NCBI GenBank assembly: GCA_020434605.1
Contig: JAGRAL010000155.1
Coordinates: 1-6,084 of the forward strand
From: Bdellovibrionales bacterium
GTDB taxonomy: Bacteria > Bdellovibrionota > Bdellovibrionia > Bdellovibrionales > UBA840
DNA: 6,084 nt
Reading direction: 5' to 3'
Under the pieces are notes generated by a model that did not search any database, had not been told where the DNA came from, and worked only from the letters and a program-made list of their open reading frames with translations. Positions 1 through 5,287 of the stretch are shown here, one piece after another; within the stretch, counting starts at the first letter, position 1; each line of letters begins with the position of its first letter. A program made the position numbers and the translations under genes.

Positions 1-1111
1 ACAGTAATATTTTTAATATTAATATAAAGTTCATACTAGGCGCTAACATGACTACGATCGCACAAGATAAAACCTGAGCAATACTAAATTTCCTAGTTAT
101 ATTTGTATTGAAGTTGATTAAAGTACTAGGGGAAAGTTTGTTTCTAAATGAGTAGTCTAGTGGCCAGTAAAGCCCTGAAATAAATCCGTTACACAACATT
201 ACAACGGATAAAGTAACAATGTCTGGGAAAGTTAGAAAAATCAAACCTGATATTATATAAACTACTGGTAGCACACACACAATAGTTTTATCCTCAACGT
301 GCTTCACAACTTTAGAAATCAATAAACCGGATAATAAGCCTGGCAACGACAAAAATGAAATTAAGACTGTTGCTTGCCAAGGCATAATAATATTTAATTT
401 TCCAGACAACATCGATAAATGTGGCCAAAAGAGACAACTGCCAAATGACATTAATGGAACAATTAATCGAATTTTTTCTAGAACAATATTATGCTTAATC
501 GCTTCTTTTGGCACTACAGGCTTATATTCAGATACAATATCTTTAGCAAAAAATATTAAAAATGCACCAAGAGGAATAAATGTGAGAGCGTCTAACAGAA
601 GCGAGAATATCCAAGTCTCGCTCCTAATTAACTGAGAAGCTATAAATATACCAAAAAAACTTGCTAATATCTTGAGGGCATAGTCAATACCAGCAATTTT
701 TTTATATTCTTCATCAGTACAAAAGTATCGGTATATTGAAACTACATATAATAGTCTTGGTATCCCCTCCTTAGAAAAAGCATACAGAAACACAAACGAT
801 AAAATTAATGGCACCAAGAATTCAGTATTAAAAAATATAACACAAAATATTGATATCAATATTTCTACAAGGGCAATAGCTAGCAATAAAAAGCCATAAT
901 CCCTATTAGATCTATCTACTCTTGCTTGTAATTTCTTATTTAAAAACGTCGAACTATATATTGCGACGGCTGGAATTAAAAAAAGTAAGGCCGTATAACT
1001 TAAATCATTTTTGTGCACGCCTAAACCAGTAGGAAGTGAATATAAAAGTATTATGTCACCTATGTATGATAAAAATGAAAAGCTGAGGTAGAGGAAAGAC
1101 CTAGTGTTCAT
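1..1111 (-). CDS. MFS-type multidrug/peptide exporter-like membrane protein, C-terminus cut by window edge
   Basis: The minus-strand frame is open from ATG at 1111 to the window edge: 370 codons with no stop. It is very hydrophobic, with about eleven membrane segments (roughly residues 6-28, 40-57, 72-94, 98-112, 143-160, 166-189, 213-232, 244-266, 277-295, 298-316, 346-368). A charged loop at 190-212 splits it into two halves, the layout of a 12-helix major facilitator protein missing only its last helix. Helix 6 (LLLDALTFIPLGAFLIFF) resembles the helix-6 segment of the MFS_3 group (EntS, MefA). The loop after helix 2 (about 58-71) is basic but lacks a clean GxxxDRxGRR motif A. The substrate cannot be read; proton-driven efflux at the inner membrane is the family expectation. 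An in-frame TGA three codons upstream leaves ATG, or the GTG directly before it, as the start. There is no good Shine-Dalgarno; the start overlaps the stop of a short upstream frame as TGATG. The gene is more AT-rich than its neighbours. Confidence 0.85.
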   Translation of the reverse strand, partial: MNTRSFLYLSFSFLSYIGDIILLYSLPTGLGVHKNDLSYTALLFLIPAVAIYSSTFLNKKLQARVDRSNRDYGFLLLAIALVEILISIFCVIFFNTEFLVPLILSFVFLYAFSKEGIPRLLYVVSIYRYFCTDEEYKKIAGIDYALKILASFFGIFIASQLIRSETWIFSLLLDALTFIPLGAFLIFFAKDIVSEYKPVVPKEAIKHNIVLEKIRLIVPLMSFGSCLFWPHLSMLSGKLNIIMPWQATVLISFLSLPGLLSGLLISKVVKHVEDKTIVCVLPVVYIISGLIFLTFPDIVTLSVVMLCNGFISGLYWPLDYSFRNKLSPSTLINFNTNITRKFSIAQVLSCAIVVMLAPSMNFILILKILL

Positions 1112-1227
1112 CACACTGTCTCAGTTAATATTGCATAGGATTGTGACCTAAAATCTCGTCGCCCGATTCCTCTAATATGCAGTTTATATCCAGAGTTGAC
1201 ATTGCGACTCCTACAATTCAAAGACAC
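1111..1227 (-). CDS. Candidate 38-residue upstream frame coupled to the MFS start by a TGATG overlap
   Basis: The GTG at 1227 follows TAGGAG (AGGAG at 1237-1233, minus strand) with a 5-nt spacer. The frame runs 38 codons and its TGA stop shares one base with the MFS ATG (TGATG), a classical translational-coupling arrangement. The product would be basic, starting MSLNCRSRN and ending AILTETV. It uses many AGG/AGA/CGA codons, which argues against a conserved functional peptide. It overlaps the 25-residue frame at 1125-1202 in another phase. It is most plausible as a leader whose translation sets MFS expression, if it is translated at all. Confidence 0.25.
   Translation of the reverse strand: MSLNCRSRNVNSGYKLHIRGIGRRDFRSQSYAILTETV
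1125..1202 (-). CDS. Candidate 25-residue peptide upstream of the MFS gene (leader or secreted-peptide precursor)
   Basis: The ATG at 1202 is preceded by GTAGGAG (minus strand, 1214-1208) with a 5-nt spacer, the best ribosome site in this half of the window. The frame starts MSTLDINCIL, has an acidic middle (EESGDE) and ends GHNPMQY at a TAA, 13 nt before the MFS start. One cysteine is present, and there is no signal peptide or membrane segment. Codon use looks ordinary. The MFS gene has no clear ribosome site of its own, so translation of this frame could feed it. It could be an attenuation leader peptide, a small peptide exported by the MFS protein, or chance. No family is recognised. The frame is too short for composition to decide, and it overlaps another SD-led frame (1111-1227), so at most one is likely to be important. 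Confidence 0.35.
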   Translation of the reverse strand: MSTLDINCILEESGDEILGHNPMQY

Positions 1228-1255
1228 GTTAACTCCTAGCTAAGTCACATTCTCA

Positions 1256-1309
1256 TTAAGTACAAGATTTGGCTTTTAAAACTTTGTTGTTGTTAGTTTT
1301 AAATTTCAA
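1256..1309 (-). CDS. Candidate 17-residue mini-ORF in the MFS leader
   Basis: A TTG start at 1309 sits 5 nt after GAGG (minus strand, 1318-1315). It opens a 17-codon frame (MKFKTNNNKVLKAKSCT) ending in TAA at 1256, 28 nt before the next SD-led start. The peptide is strongly basic. Its Asn-Asn-Asn codons (AACAACAAC) lie in the loop of the 9-bp inverted repeat at 1275-1303, so ribosome movement here would affect that hairpin. The TTG start and the very short length make chance a strong alternative. Confidence 0.18.
   Translation of the reverse strand: MKFKTNNNKVLKAKSCT
1275..1303 (-). repeat. 9-bp perfect inverted repeat with 11-nt loop in the MFS leader
   Basis: The arms TTTAAAACT (1275-1283) and AGTTTTAAA (1295-1303) are exact reverse complements. 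They flank an 11-nt loop that is TTG-repeat on plus and AAC-repeat on minus. It is not followed by a T-run in either direction after a GC-rich stem, so it is not a normal intrinsic terminator. It may be an RNA hairpin in the MFS leader or a DNA-binding dyad. The AT-rich stem would be only modestly stable. Confidence 0.4.
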
Positions 1310-1469
1310 GCTTACCTCGCGCTAAACATTATTTATTTGCAATAAAGACTATTTATATCAGTTATTTAACAACTTTAAATGGTTAGTAATTGTGTATGTA
1401 ATTATTCTATAAGTGATAGGTTTGTTTACAGTTATCGACCGTAGAGGCACGGAATATCCCTCTGTTTTC

Positions 1470-1484
1470 GTCTCAAATTGAGAC
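1470..1484. promoter_or_regulatory. 15-bp palindrome, possible operator upstream of the exported protein gene
   Basis: GTCTCAA-A-TTGAGAC is a perfect dyad with 7-bp arms around one central base, ending 55 bp before the GTG start at 1540. The right arm contains TTGAGA (1478-1483), which resembles a -35 hexamer, but no good -10 lies 16-18 bp downstream. A repressor or activator site is the simplest reading. No factor can be named. Confidence 0.3.
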
Positions 1485-1529
1485 ACTAAAACTGGCTAAA
1501 AGCCTTAAATAAAATCCGTTTCATTCCGA

Positions 1530-1535
1530 TATAAT
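1530..1535 (+). promoter_or_regulatory. TATAAT box 4 bp ahead of the GTG start
   Basis: A perfect TATAAT consensus ends only 4 bases before the GTG at 1540. If it is used as a -10, transcription would begin at or next to the start codon, giving a leaderless mRNA. That would agree with the lack of any Shine-Dalgarno sequence here. No -35-like hexamer is evident 16-18 bp upstream, and an AT-rich region can make this match by chance. Confidence 0.25.
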
Positions 1536-1539
1536 AAGA

Positions 1540-3570
1540 GTGAAATTCAGCATCTTTTTATTTCTTCTTTTTGAGGTAATTGCAAGCCAAGCGTGGGCTG
1601 CAAAACTCCCTACGTATTCACCAAACAATCCCTACGGAAAATGGGCCGAACTACCCCGTGGAAACAACTATATGTTTTGTGGAGACCGGGTCTTGTTTGC
1701 TTCTAACTTTAACGAAAAAATAAAAATCATGTACGGAAATGATGAGCGTCAGATGACCATCAAGCAGCATTGTGAGTTCAGACGACGTGAATTAGAAAGA
1801 CAAGCCAAGGAGCGTGCCTCAGAAGAGCCAAGCCTTGTAGAATTACAATATGAAAAGATCTCATCTTACTTTAAAAAAGTTCCTGGTGGGATAAAGCCCA
1901 GCCGTGTTTACTCTCTTCGCGAGATTGCCAAAGCGATGAAGCTACATGATGTAAACGGTTTAAGAGCTGCAAACCTTATGTTACCCGCATTGACCGAGGC
2001 TGAGTTTGCAAAGCTCTATGTTGGTGATACCAATAATCCGCAGTTTGTAAAAACAGAACATGAAAGATACGTATCAAATCTTCTTACGCAAAATCCTGCA
2101 ATGTTGTACACAGCAGACGGAAACCTTTATTATTTTTCATTAAACTTATCTAATGACCAGTTAAAACTTTTAGGAGCCGTTGTTTCATCAGGTGGTGGAG
2201 GTGGCGCTGGCTCTAGCGGAGGCGGAAACTTTGCTGGTGGTAAAGGCGGAGGACGCGGCTCTAACGGTGATCCTAGCAAAAAACAAGTCGCCAACGCACT
2301 AGAAGGTGCAAAGACCAATCCGTTTAGTGGCTTTTTAACAAACAGATTATCTTTACAAGTAAGACCACAGGCCACAACCCTACCCTCAAGCTTTGGGATT
2401 GAATCCAGCGCTACCTTTGTGCCGTATGATTTAAAAATCCCAAGTATATCTAGAGGGCAATCAAGAGGTGTCGCCTCCTCTGGCTCATCAACAAGATCTT
2501 CTAAAAGTAGTCGTGTAGGAGCAGTTAAAGTAAGCTCTAACCCATCTTTAGGCATGATGAATGTGGGAGGAGCCGCAAGACCCTCTACTAGCGGAGGCAA
2601 TACACGAAGCGGTTACACAAGCGTGAGCTCTTCATCAAATGGTACTACCAGCAGCAGCACTGTAGCAAGTAAACCGACTAGCTCTGCACCCTTAGCTGTT
2701 AATGGAAGTCCTTCAAAATCTTTAGCTGTAGCAGAGACGGGAGTTACCGTTGCAAGTAGTGGCCCTCCGCCTATAAGTTTAGTTACCCGCATTGGCCAGG
2801 CAGATGACATAAACTATAACTGTCAGAGAAAAGCCTGGGCATTAAACTTACACACAATAAATGAATATGGCTTTGAAAAAGTTCCAGAAGAACTTAAAAG
2901 CAACGCCTGCTTACCAAAAACACTTTCTGAATATTGTGGTGAGGGTGAAGCCGGTAGCAAATACAAAACTCAATGTCTCGATAAAGAGTCAAATGCAACA
3001 TCATGCTATGCCCAGGCCGAGACAGATGTAAAATCTATTTGTAAGGAATATATTGACTATCCTCTATCTAAAACCGGATATGAGCTAAATAGTAATGACA
3101 TTAAAATTTGCGCTGAAACTATGATGGCCTTAGCTTGTCAAAAAATTCCTTGTGACCTTGAAGCAGATAGCGCAGGAAAGGGAGTGTATCCCATATTATA
3201 TAAAACATATAACAAACTTCTATCAGCTCCATCATCCCCATTATTTGCAAAAGGTAATAGCGACAACAGCGACGACCCTTTTGATACAATTGACACTGAC
3301 ACCTACAATCTGATCCCAATAGAAAAAATTTTAGAAATTCCATACGTAGCTAAATACAATAGCGATAGTTCAATACATTATACGTTTTCTTTAGAAAAAA
3401 TAAGTTATTCAAATTTAAATAAAAAGAAGTGGCCAACTAAAGCAGAGGGATCCTTTAAAGATGATTTAACCTTACTTACATCTTTTTATGAGCTACATTT
3501 TAAAAGTAATATTATATGTCCTAAAAAATCTGGTAAGGATACACCTGCAGCTAAAGCAAGCAGTGATTAG
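1540..3570 (+). CDS. Exported protein of unknown function with Gly-rich tract, Ser/Thr linker and Cys-rich C-terminal region
   Basis: This 676-residue protein starts with a clear Sec signal peptide: a lysine at position 2, a hydrophobic core to about 16, and AWA before a likely cut after residue 20. The start is GTG; an in-frame TAA lies 30 bases upstream with no other start between, so the start is firm although it lacks a Shine-Dalgarno. Order of parts: an N-terminal globular region (about 21-215) with Cys47 and Cys78 and a charged helical stretch near 79-95; a Gly-rich tract (217-243); a short region at 245-300; a low-complexity Ser/Thr/Gly linker (about 303-412); and a C-terminal region (about 415-676) with ten cysteines (428, 457, 466, 479, 489, 501, 524, 533, 538, 660) that probably form disulfides outside the cytoplasm. 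No catalytic motif, membrane helix or sorting signal is seen after the signal peptide. It may be a surface or secreted protein; the family is not recognised. It meets the protease gene tail to tail. Confidence 0.85.
   Translation: MKFSIFLFLLFEVIASQAWAAKLPTYSPNNPYGKWAELPRGNNYMFCGDRVLFASNFNEKIKIMYGNDERQMTIKQHCEFRRRELERQAKERASEEPSLVELQYEKISSYFKKVPGGIKPSRVYSLREIAKAMKLHDVNGLRAANLMLPALTEAEFAKLYVGDTNNPQFVKTEHERYVSNLLTQNPAMLYTADGNLYYFSLNLSNDQLKLLGAVVSSGGGGGAGSSGGGNFAGGKGGGRGSNGDPSKKQVANALEGAKTNPFSGFLTNRLSLQVRPQATTLPSSFGIESSATFVPYDLKIPSISRGQSRGVASSGSSTRSSKSSRVGAVKVSSNPSLGMMNVGGAARPSTSGGNTRSGYTSVSSSSNGTTSSSTVASKPTSSAPLAVNGSPSKSLAVAETGVTVASSGPPPISLVTRIGQADDINYNCQRKAWALNLHTINEYGFEKVPEELKSNACLPKTLSEYCGEGEAGSKYKTQCLDKESNATSCYAQAETDVKSICKEYIDYPLSKTGYELNSNDIKICAETMMALACQKIPCDLEADSAGKGVYPILYKTYNKLLSAPSSPLFAKGNSDNSDDPFDTIDTDTYNLIPIEKILEIPYVAKYNSDSSIHYTFSLEKISYSNLNKKKWPTKAEGSFKDDLTLLTSFYELHFKSNIICPKKSGKDTPAAKASSD
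2187..2268 (+). repeat. Gly-rich low-complexity coding tract
   Basis: Codons for residues about 217-243 of the exported protein are dominated by GGN, with a few Ser, Ala, Asn and Lys/Arg codons. The tract separates the N-terminal region from the rest and probably acts as a flexible spacer. The glycine codons vary at the third base, so this is a selected amino-acid bias and not a simple DNA tandem repeat. Confidence 0.6.
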
Positions 3571-5132
3571 TAGCTTAGTGTGTTGCCTATGCGATTAGCA
3601 GCAGCATTGTCACTAGATGTAGGCTTAGCGTTACTAATACAGGCCTTGGCAGATTCAGCACGCGTACTAGGGCTCTGCGTTTTAGATGCATGTTCATTCC
3701 AAAAACAGGCTACTTGACAGAAATAAGGATCCATATGCTCCTTACTATTATGCTCGTAGCCACAATTGTGATTTAGCTCGTGCCATAGTGTCGACTGAAA
3801 TGTGCCTTCATCAATACCGTGTGCGGCAGGCAAAAATGTAACCGCTGGCGGGTTATAAACTTTTGTCTTACCCTTCCAGTTTTTATATAAAGGATAAACT
3901 GAATTAGGCAAGCTACCCAAGGCTCTATCATGTGCACTGGCCAATAGATCGGTTCCCTCTCTTTTTTCAGCGGCTAGTGTTAGCTCATCAGGGTTGCAAA
4001 ATATTTTAGGTCTACCTAGCTCTACTTCGGGAACAAATTTACAGTCATCATAAATAGGTAAGTTTTCATACCCAGGTATTTTACTTAACTCTTTACAAGG
4101 ATTTTTTAAATCCATTCTAAACTTAGCTCCGTCAGAAGTCGTAGAACGTATTGGCGCATAATTTATTTTTTTTTGCTGGGTAAATAAGTTTACTAACCTT
4201 GGTATATGGCTGGTGTAAGCAGCTCCTCCATTGGCGTAGAAAGTATCCCCACTGGCTTCCTTTTTATTGGCAAACTCCTTACCCTTCATCATACAAGAAA
4301 AGCCTTTTACGACGGAGTCTGTGACTGCTTGCTCTACATCAAACTTGTCACCGTAGATTTCGAAGCACTCTTCATGAATTAATACACCTACGCGGGACAT
4401 ATAAAAGTCATCGATTTTTGGTAATTTAATTGGTTTAGGTTTGTTTTCGAAATCCTTAAGCATCTCGGAAAATTTAGAGTAATTTTTATCGTAACAAGTA
4501 AAACAAAAATCCCCTTCAGTAAATGAGTTTGCAAAATCTAAAATTTTAACGGGTTGGGTGTTTCGTTCTACAAATTGAAGATCGCCATTTTTAGCTTCAT
4601 AAACCTCAACAACTTGCTTGTTGTCACTGCTAGCTATCGTACGGACCATAGACGTGGCTTTACCATTAACAATGTTAAACTTGCGTTCGCAAACTTGGTC
4701 TTTACATTCGTAGACTTGATCTACATGGCCGTCCATATCGGTATCGATCCTTTCAGAAACTAACTTTCCGTAGGTATCAAATACACTAATTTGCGTGATT
4801 TTTCCATCTCCTCGATTGGCGAAGGTGATTTTTTGTCCTCCACCCTGTAATTTTGTAATGCTAATGTCTGAGGTTCCGTCACCATTTGCATCGAAGCCAT
4901 CGAATCTCTTTGACCGAAGCATATGGTAAATTCGTCTCTGTTGTGAGGTCCACTTAGGGTTTAACCCATCCTTGCTGGCATTAAGCTGAGGCTTAAGCTT
5001 TTCGATGCTGGCAGGGTTTCTAAGGTCTTCCTCTAGACATTGGTATTGAGAAAATACCTCAAGCGGTGGATTGTAGTAATCCACGCTACATAGATTGTTA
5101 GCGAAAGCCATCCCAAGGAGCCATATAAGCAT
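3567..5132 (-). CDS. Exported metzincin-type zinc metalloprotease with EF-hand-like calcium loops
   Basis: This 521-residue protein carries HELNHNCGYEH at residues 451-461, an exact HExxHxxGxxH metzincin motif: three zinc-binding histidines (451, 455, 461) and the catalytic Glu452. Met467 follows closely and may or may not be the Met-turn. The N-terminal half has two Asp-rich loops, DANGDGTSD (81-89) and DTDMDGHVD (130-138), typical of EF-hand-like calcium sites, set in a repeated strand-rich region of about 49-residue period. About sixteen cysteines, including FCFTC at 209-213, suggest disulfides. The short N-terminus (MLIWLLGMAFA) looks like a signal peptide core but has no basic residue. 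ATG at 5132 is the only start, since an in-frame TAG lies upstream with no start codon between, and there is no Shine-Dalgarno. The likely role is a secreted or periplasmic peptidase; the substrate is unknown. It runs convergent with the exported protein gene and divergent from the SDR gene. Confidence 0.85.
   Translation of the reverse strand: MLIWLLGMAFANNLCSVDYYNPPLEVFSQYQCLEEDLRNPASIEKLKPQLNASKDGLNPKWTSQQRRIYHMLRSKRFDGFDANGDGTSDISITKLQGGGQKITFANRGDGKITQISVFDTYGKLVSERIDTDMDGHVDQVYECKDQVCERKFNIVNGKATSMVRTIASSDNKQVVEVYEAKNGDLQFVERNTQPVKILDFANSFTEGDFCFTCYDKNYSKFSEMLKDFENKPKPIKLPKIDDFYMSRVGVLIHEECFEIYGDKFDVEQAVTDSVVKGFSCMMKGKEFANKKEASGDTFYANGGAAYTSHIPRLVNLFTQQKKINYAPIRSTTSDGAKFRMDLKNPCKELSKIPGYENLPIYDDCKFVPEVELGRPKIFCNPDELTLAAEKREGTDLLASAHDRALGSLPNSVYPLYKNWKGKTKVYNPPAVTFLPAAHGIDEGTFQSTLWHELNHNCGYEHNSKEHMDPYFCQVACFWNEHASKTQSPSTRAESAKACISNAKPTSSDNAAANRIGNTLSY
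4166..4174 (-). repeat. A9 homopolymer inside the protease coding sequence
   Basis: Nine consecutive A residues on the coding strand cover codons about 320-323 (Gln-Lys-Lys-Ile), ahead of the zinc motif at 451. A one-base slip here would remove the catalytic part of the protein. This is the longest mononucleotide run I noticed in the window. It could be a slippage or phase-variation site, or simply the use of AAA for lysine. Confidence 0.5.
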
Positions 5133-5133
5133 A

Positions 5134-5156
5134 CTTAAATGGTAGCAGTTTTTAAG
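5134..5156 (-). repeat. Small inverted repeat just ahead of the protease start
   Basis: CTTAAA (5134-5139) and TTTAAG (5151-5156) are complementary around an 11-nt loop, placed one base upstream of the ATG at 5132, where a ribosome would land. The weak 6-bp stem could tune initiation of a gene that lacks a Shine-Dalgarno. It may equally be chance in AT-rich DNA. Confidence 0.2.
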
Positions 5157-5200
5157 GGGATGTGGAGGCTAGTTCTGAGAGGTGATTTAGTTAAATCTTT

Positions 5201-5229
5201 ATCATAAACCCCATTTTTAATTATTAACT
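5201..5229 (-). promoter_or_regulatory. Possible promoter of the protease gene
   Basis: On the minus strand TATGAT (5206-5201) is one mismatch from the TATAAT -10 consensus. The matching -35 position (around 5229-5224) reads AGTTAA, a poor match. If used, it would leave an untranslated leader of roughly 60 nt before the ATG at 5132. It is the best minus-strand candidate in this gap. Confidence 0.3.
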
Positions 5230-5239
5230 AAGCATTCCC

Positions 5240-5266
5240 TAGACAATAAGCCATGGCTGCTATAAT
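5240..5266 (+). promoter_or_regulatory. Probable promoter of the SDR gene
   Basis: TATAAT (5261-5266) is a perfect -10. TAGACA (5240-5245) matches the -35 consensus at five of six bases, with a 15-bp spacer that is shorter than the usual 16-18. Transcription would begin near 5273, giving a leader of only about 15 nt that still contains the AGGGAG ribosome site. A 10-bp palindrome, AGCCATGGCT (5249-5258), fills the spacer and could be an operator. Confidence 0.5.
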
Positions 5267-5274
5267 TAAGCCCT

Positions 5275-5280
5275 AGGGAG
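5275..5280 (+). promoter_or_regulatory. Ribosome binding site that sets the TTG start of the SDR gene
   Basis: AGGGAG at 5275-5280 stands 7 bases before TTG at 5288. No ATG or GTG in this frame lies near it, and the open frame with good coding character starts here, so TTG is the likely initiator. The site overlaps the 8-bp palindrome CCCTAGGG (5271-5278). Confidence 0.6.
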
Positions 5281-5287
5281 CAAAGAA

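Larger units (their letters stand above)
1112..1539. other. Divergent intergenic region between the MFS gene and the 676-residue exported protein gene
   Basis: This AT-rich stretch of about 430 bp lies between two outward-facing genes. The half near the MFS gene (1112-1320) holds the SD-led mini-ORFs and the inverted repeat. The half near the plus-strand gene holds the palindrome at 1470-1484 and a TATAAT at 1530-1535. Between about 1320 and 1465 only AT-rich sequence is visible. A TATAAA on the minus strand (1357-1352) could be a -10 for the MFS leader, but no convincing -35 stands in front of it. No tRNA, rRNA or recognisable riboswitch is seen. Confidence 0.6.

Noticed and set aside
1141..1220. 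Possible tRNA-like stretch in the intergenic DNA
   Set aside because: No cloverleaf, T-loop or acceptor stem could be drawn.
1379..1444. Plus-strand 21-codon frame starting MVSNCVC in the intergenic region
   Set aside because: It has no Shine-Dalgarno and no neighbour-based support, and is short enough to arise by chance.
1494..1504. GGCT-AAA-AGCC mini hairpin before the exported protein gene
   Set aside because: It has only a 4-bp stem and no T-run, so it is too weak to call a terminator or regulator.
2130..2600. Minus-strand 156-codon open frame opposite the exported protein gene
   Set aside because: It is Pro/Leu-rich because it mirrors the Gly/Ser-rich tract and linker of the plus-strand gene. 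It has no ribosome site and lies wholly inside a well-supported gene.
2613..2810. Minus-strand 65-codon frame
   Set aside because: It is a mirror of the Ser/Thr/Ala linker codons, with no independent support.
3119..3343. Minus-strand 74-codon frame
   Set aside because: It lies inside the Cys-rich C-terminal coding region of the plus-strand gene; no ribosome site or domain is seen.
4554..4763. Plus-strand 69-codon frame within the protease gene
   Set aside because: It is antisense to the calcium-loop region, which has clear protein motifs on the minus strand; no start signal is seen.
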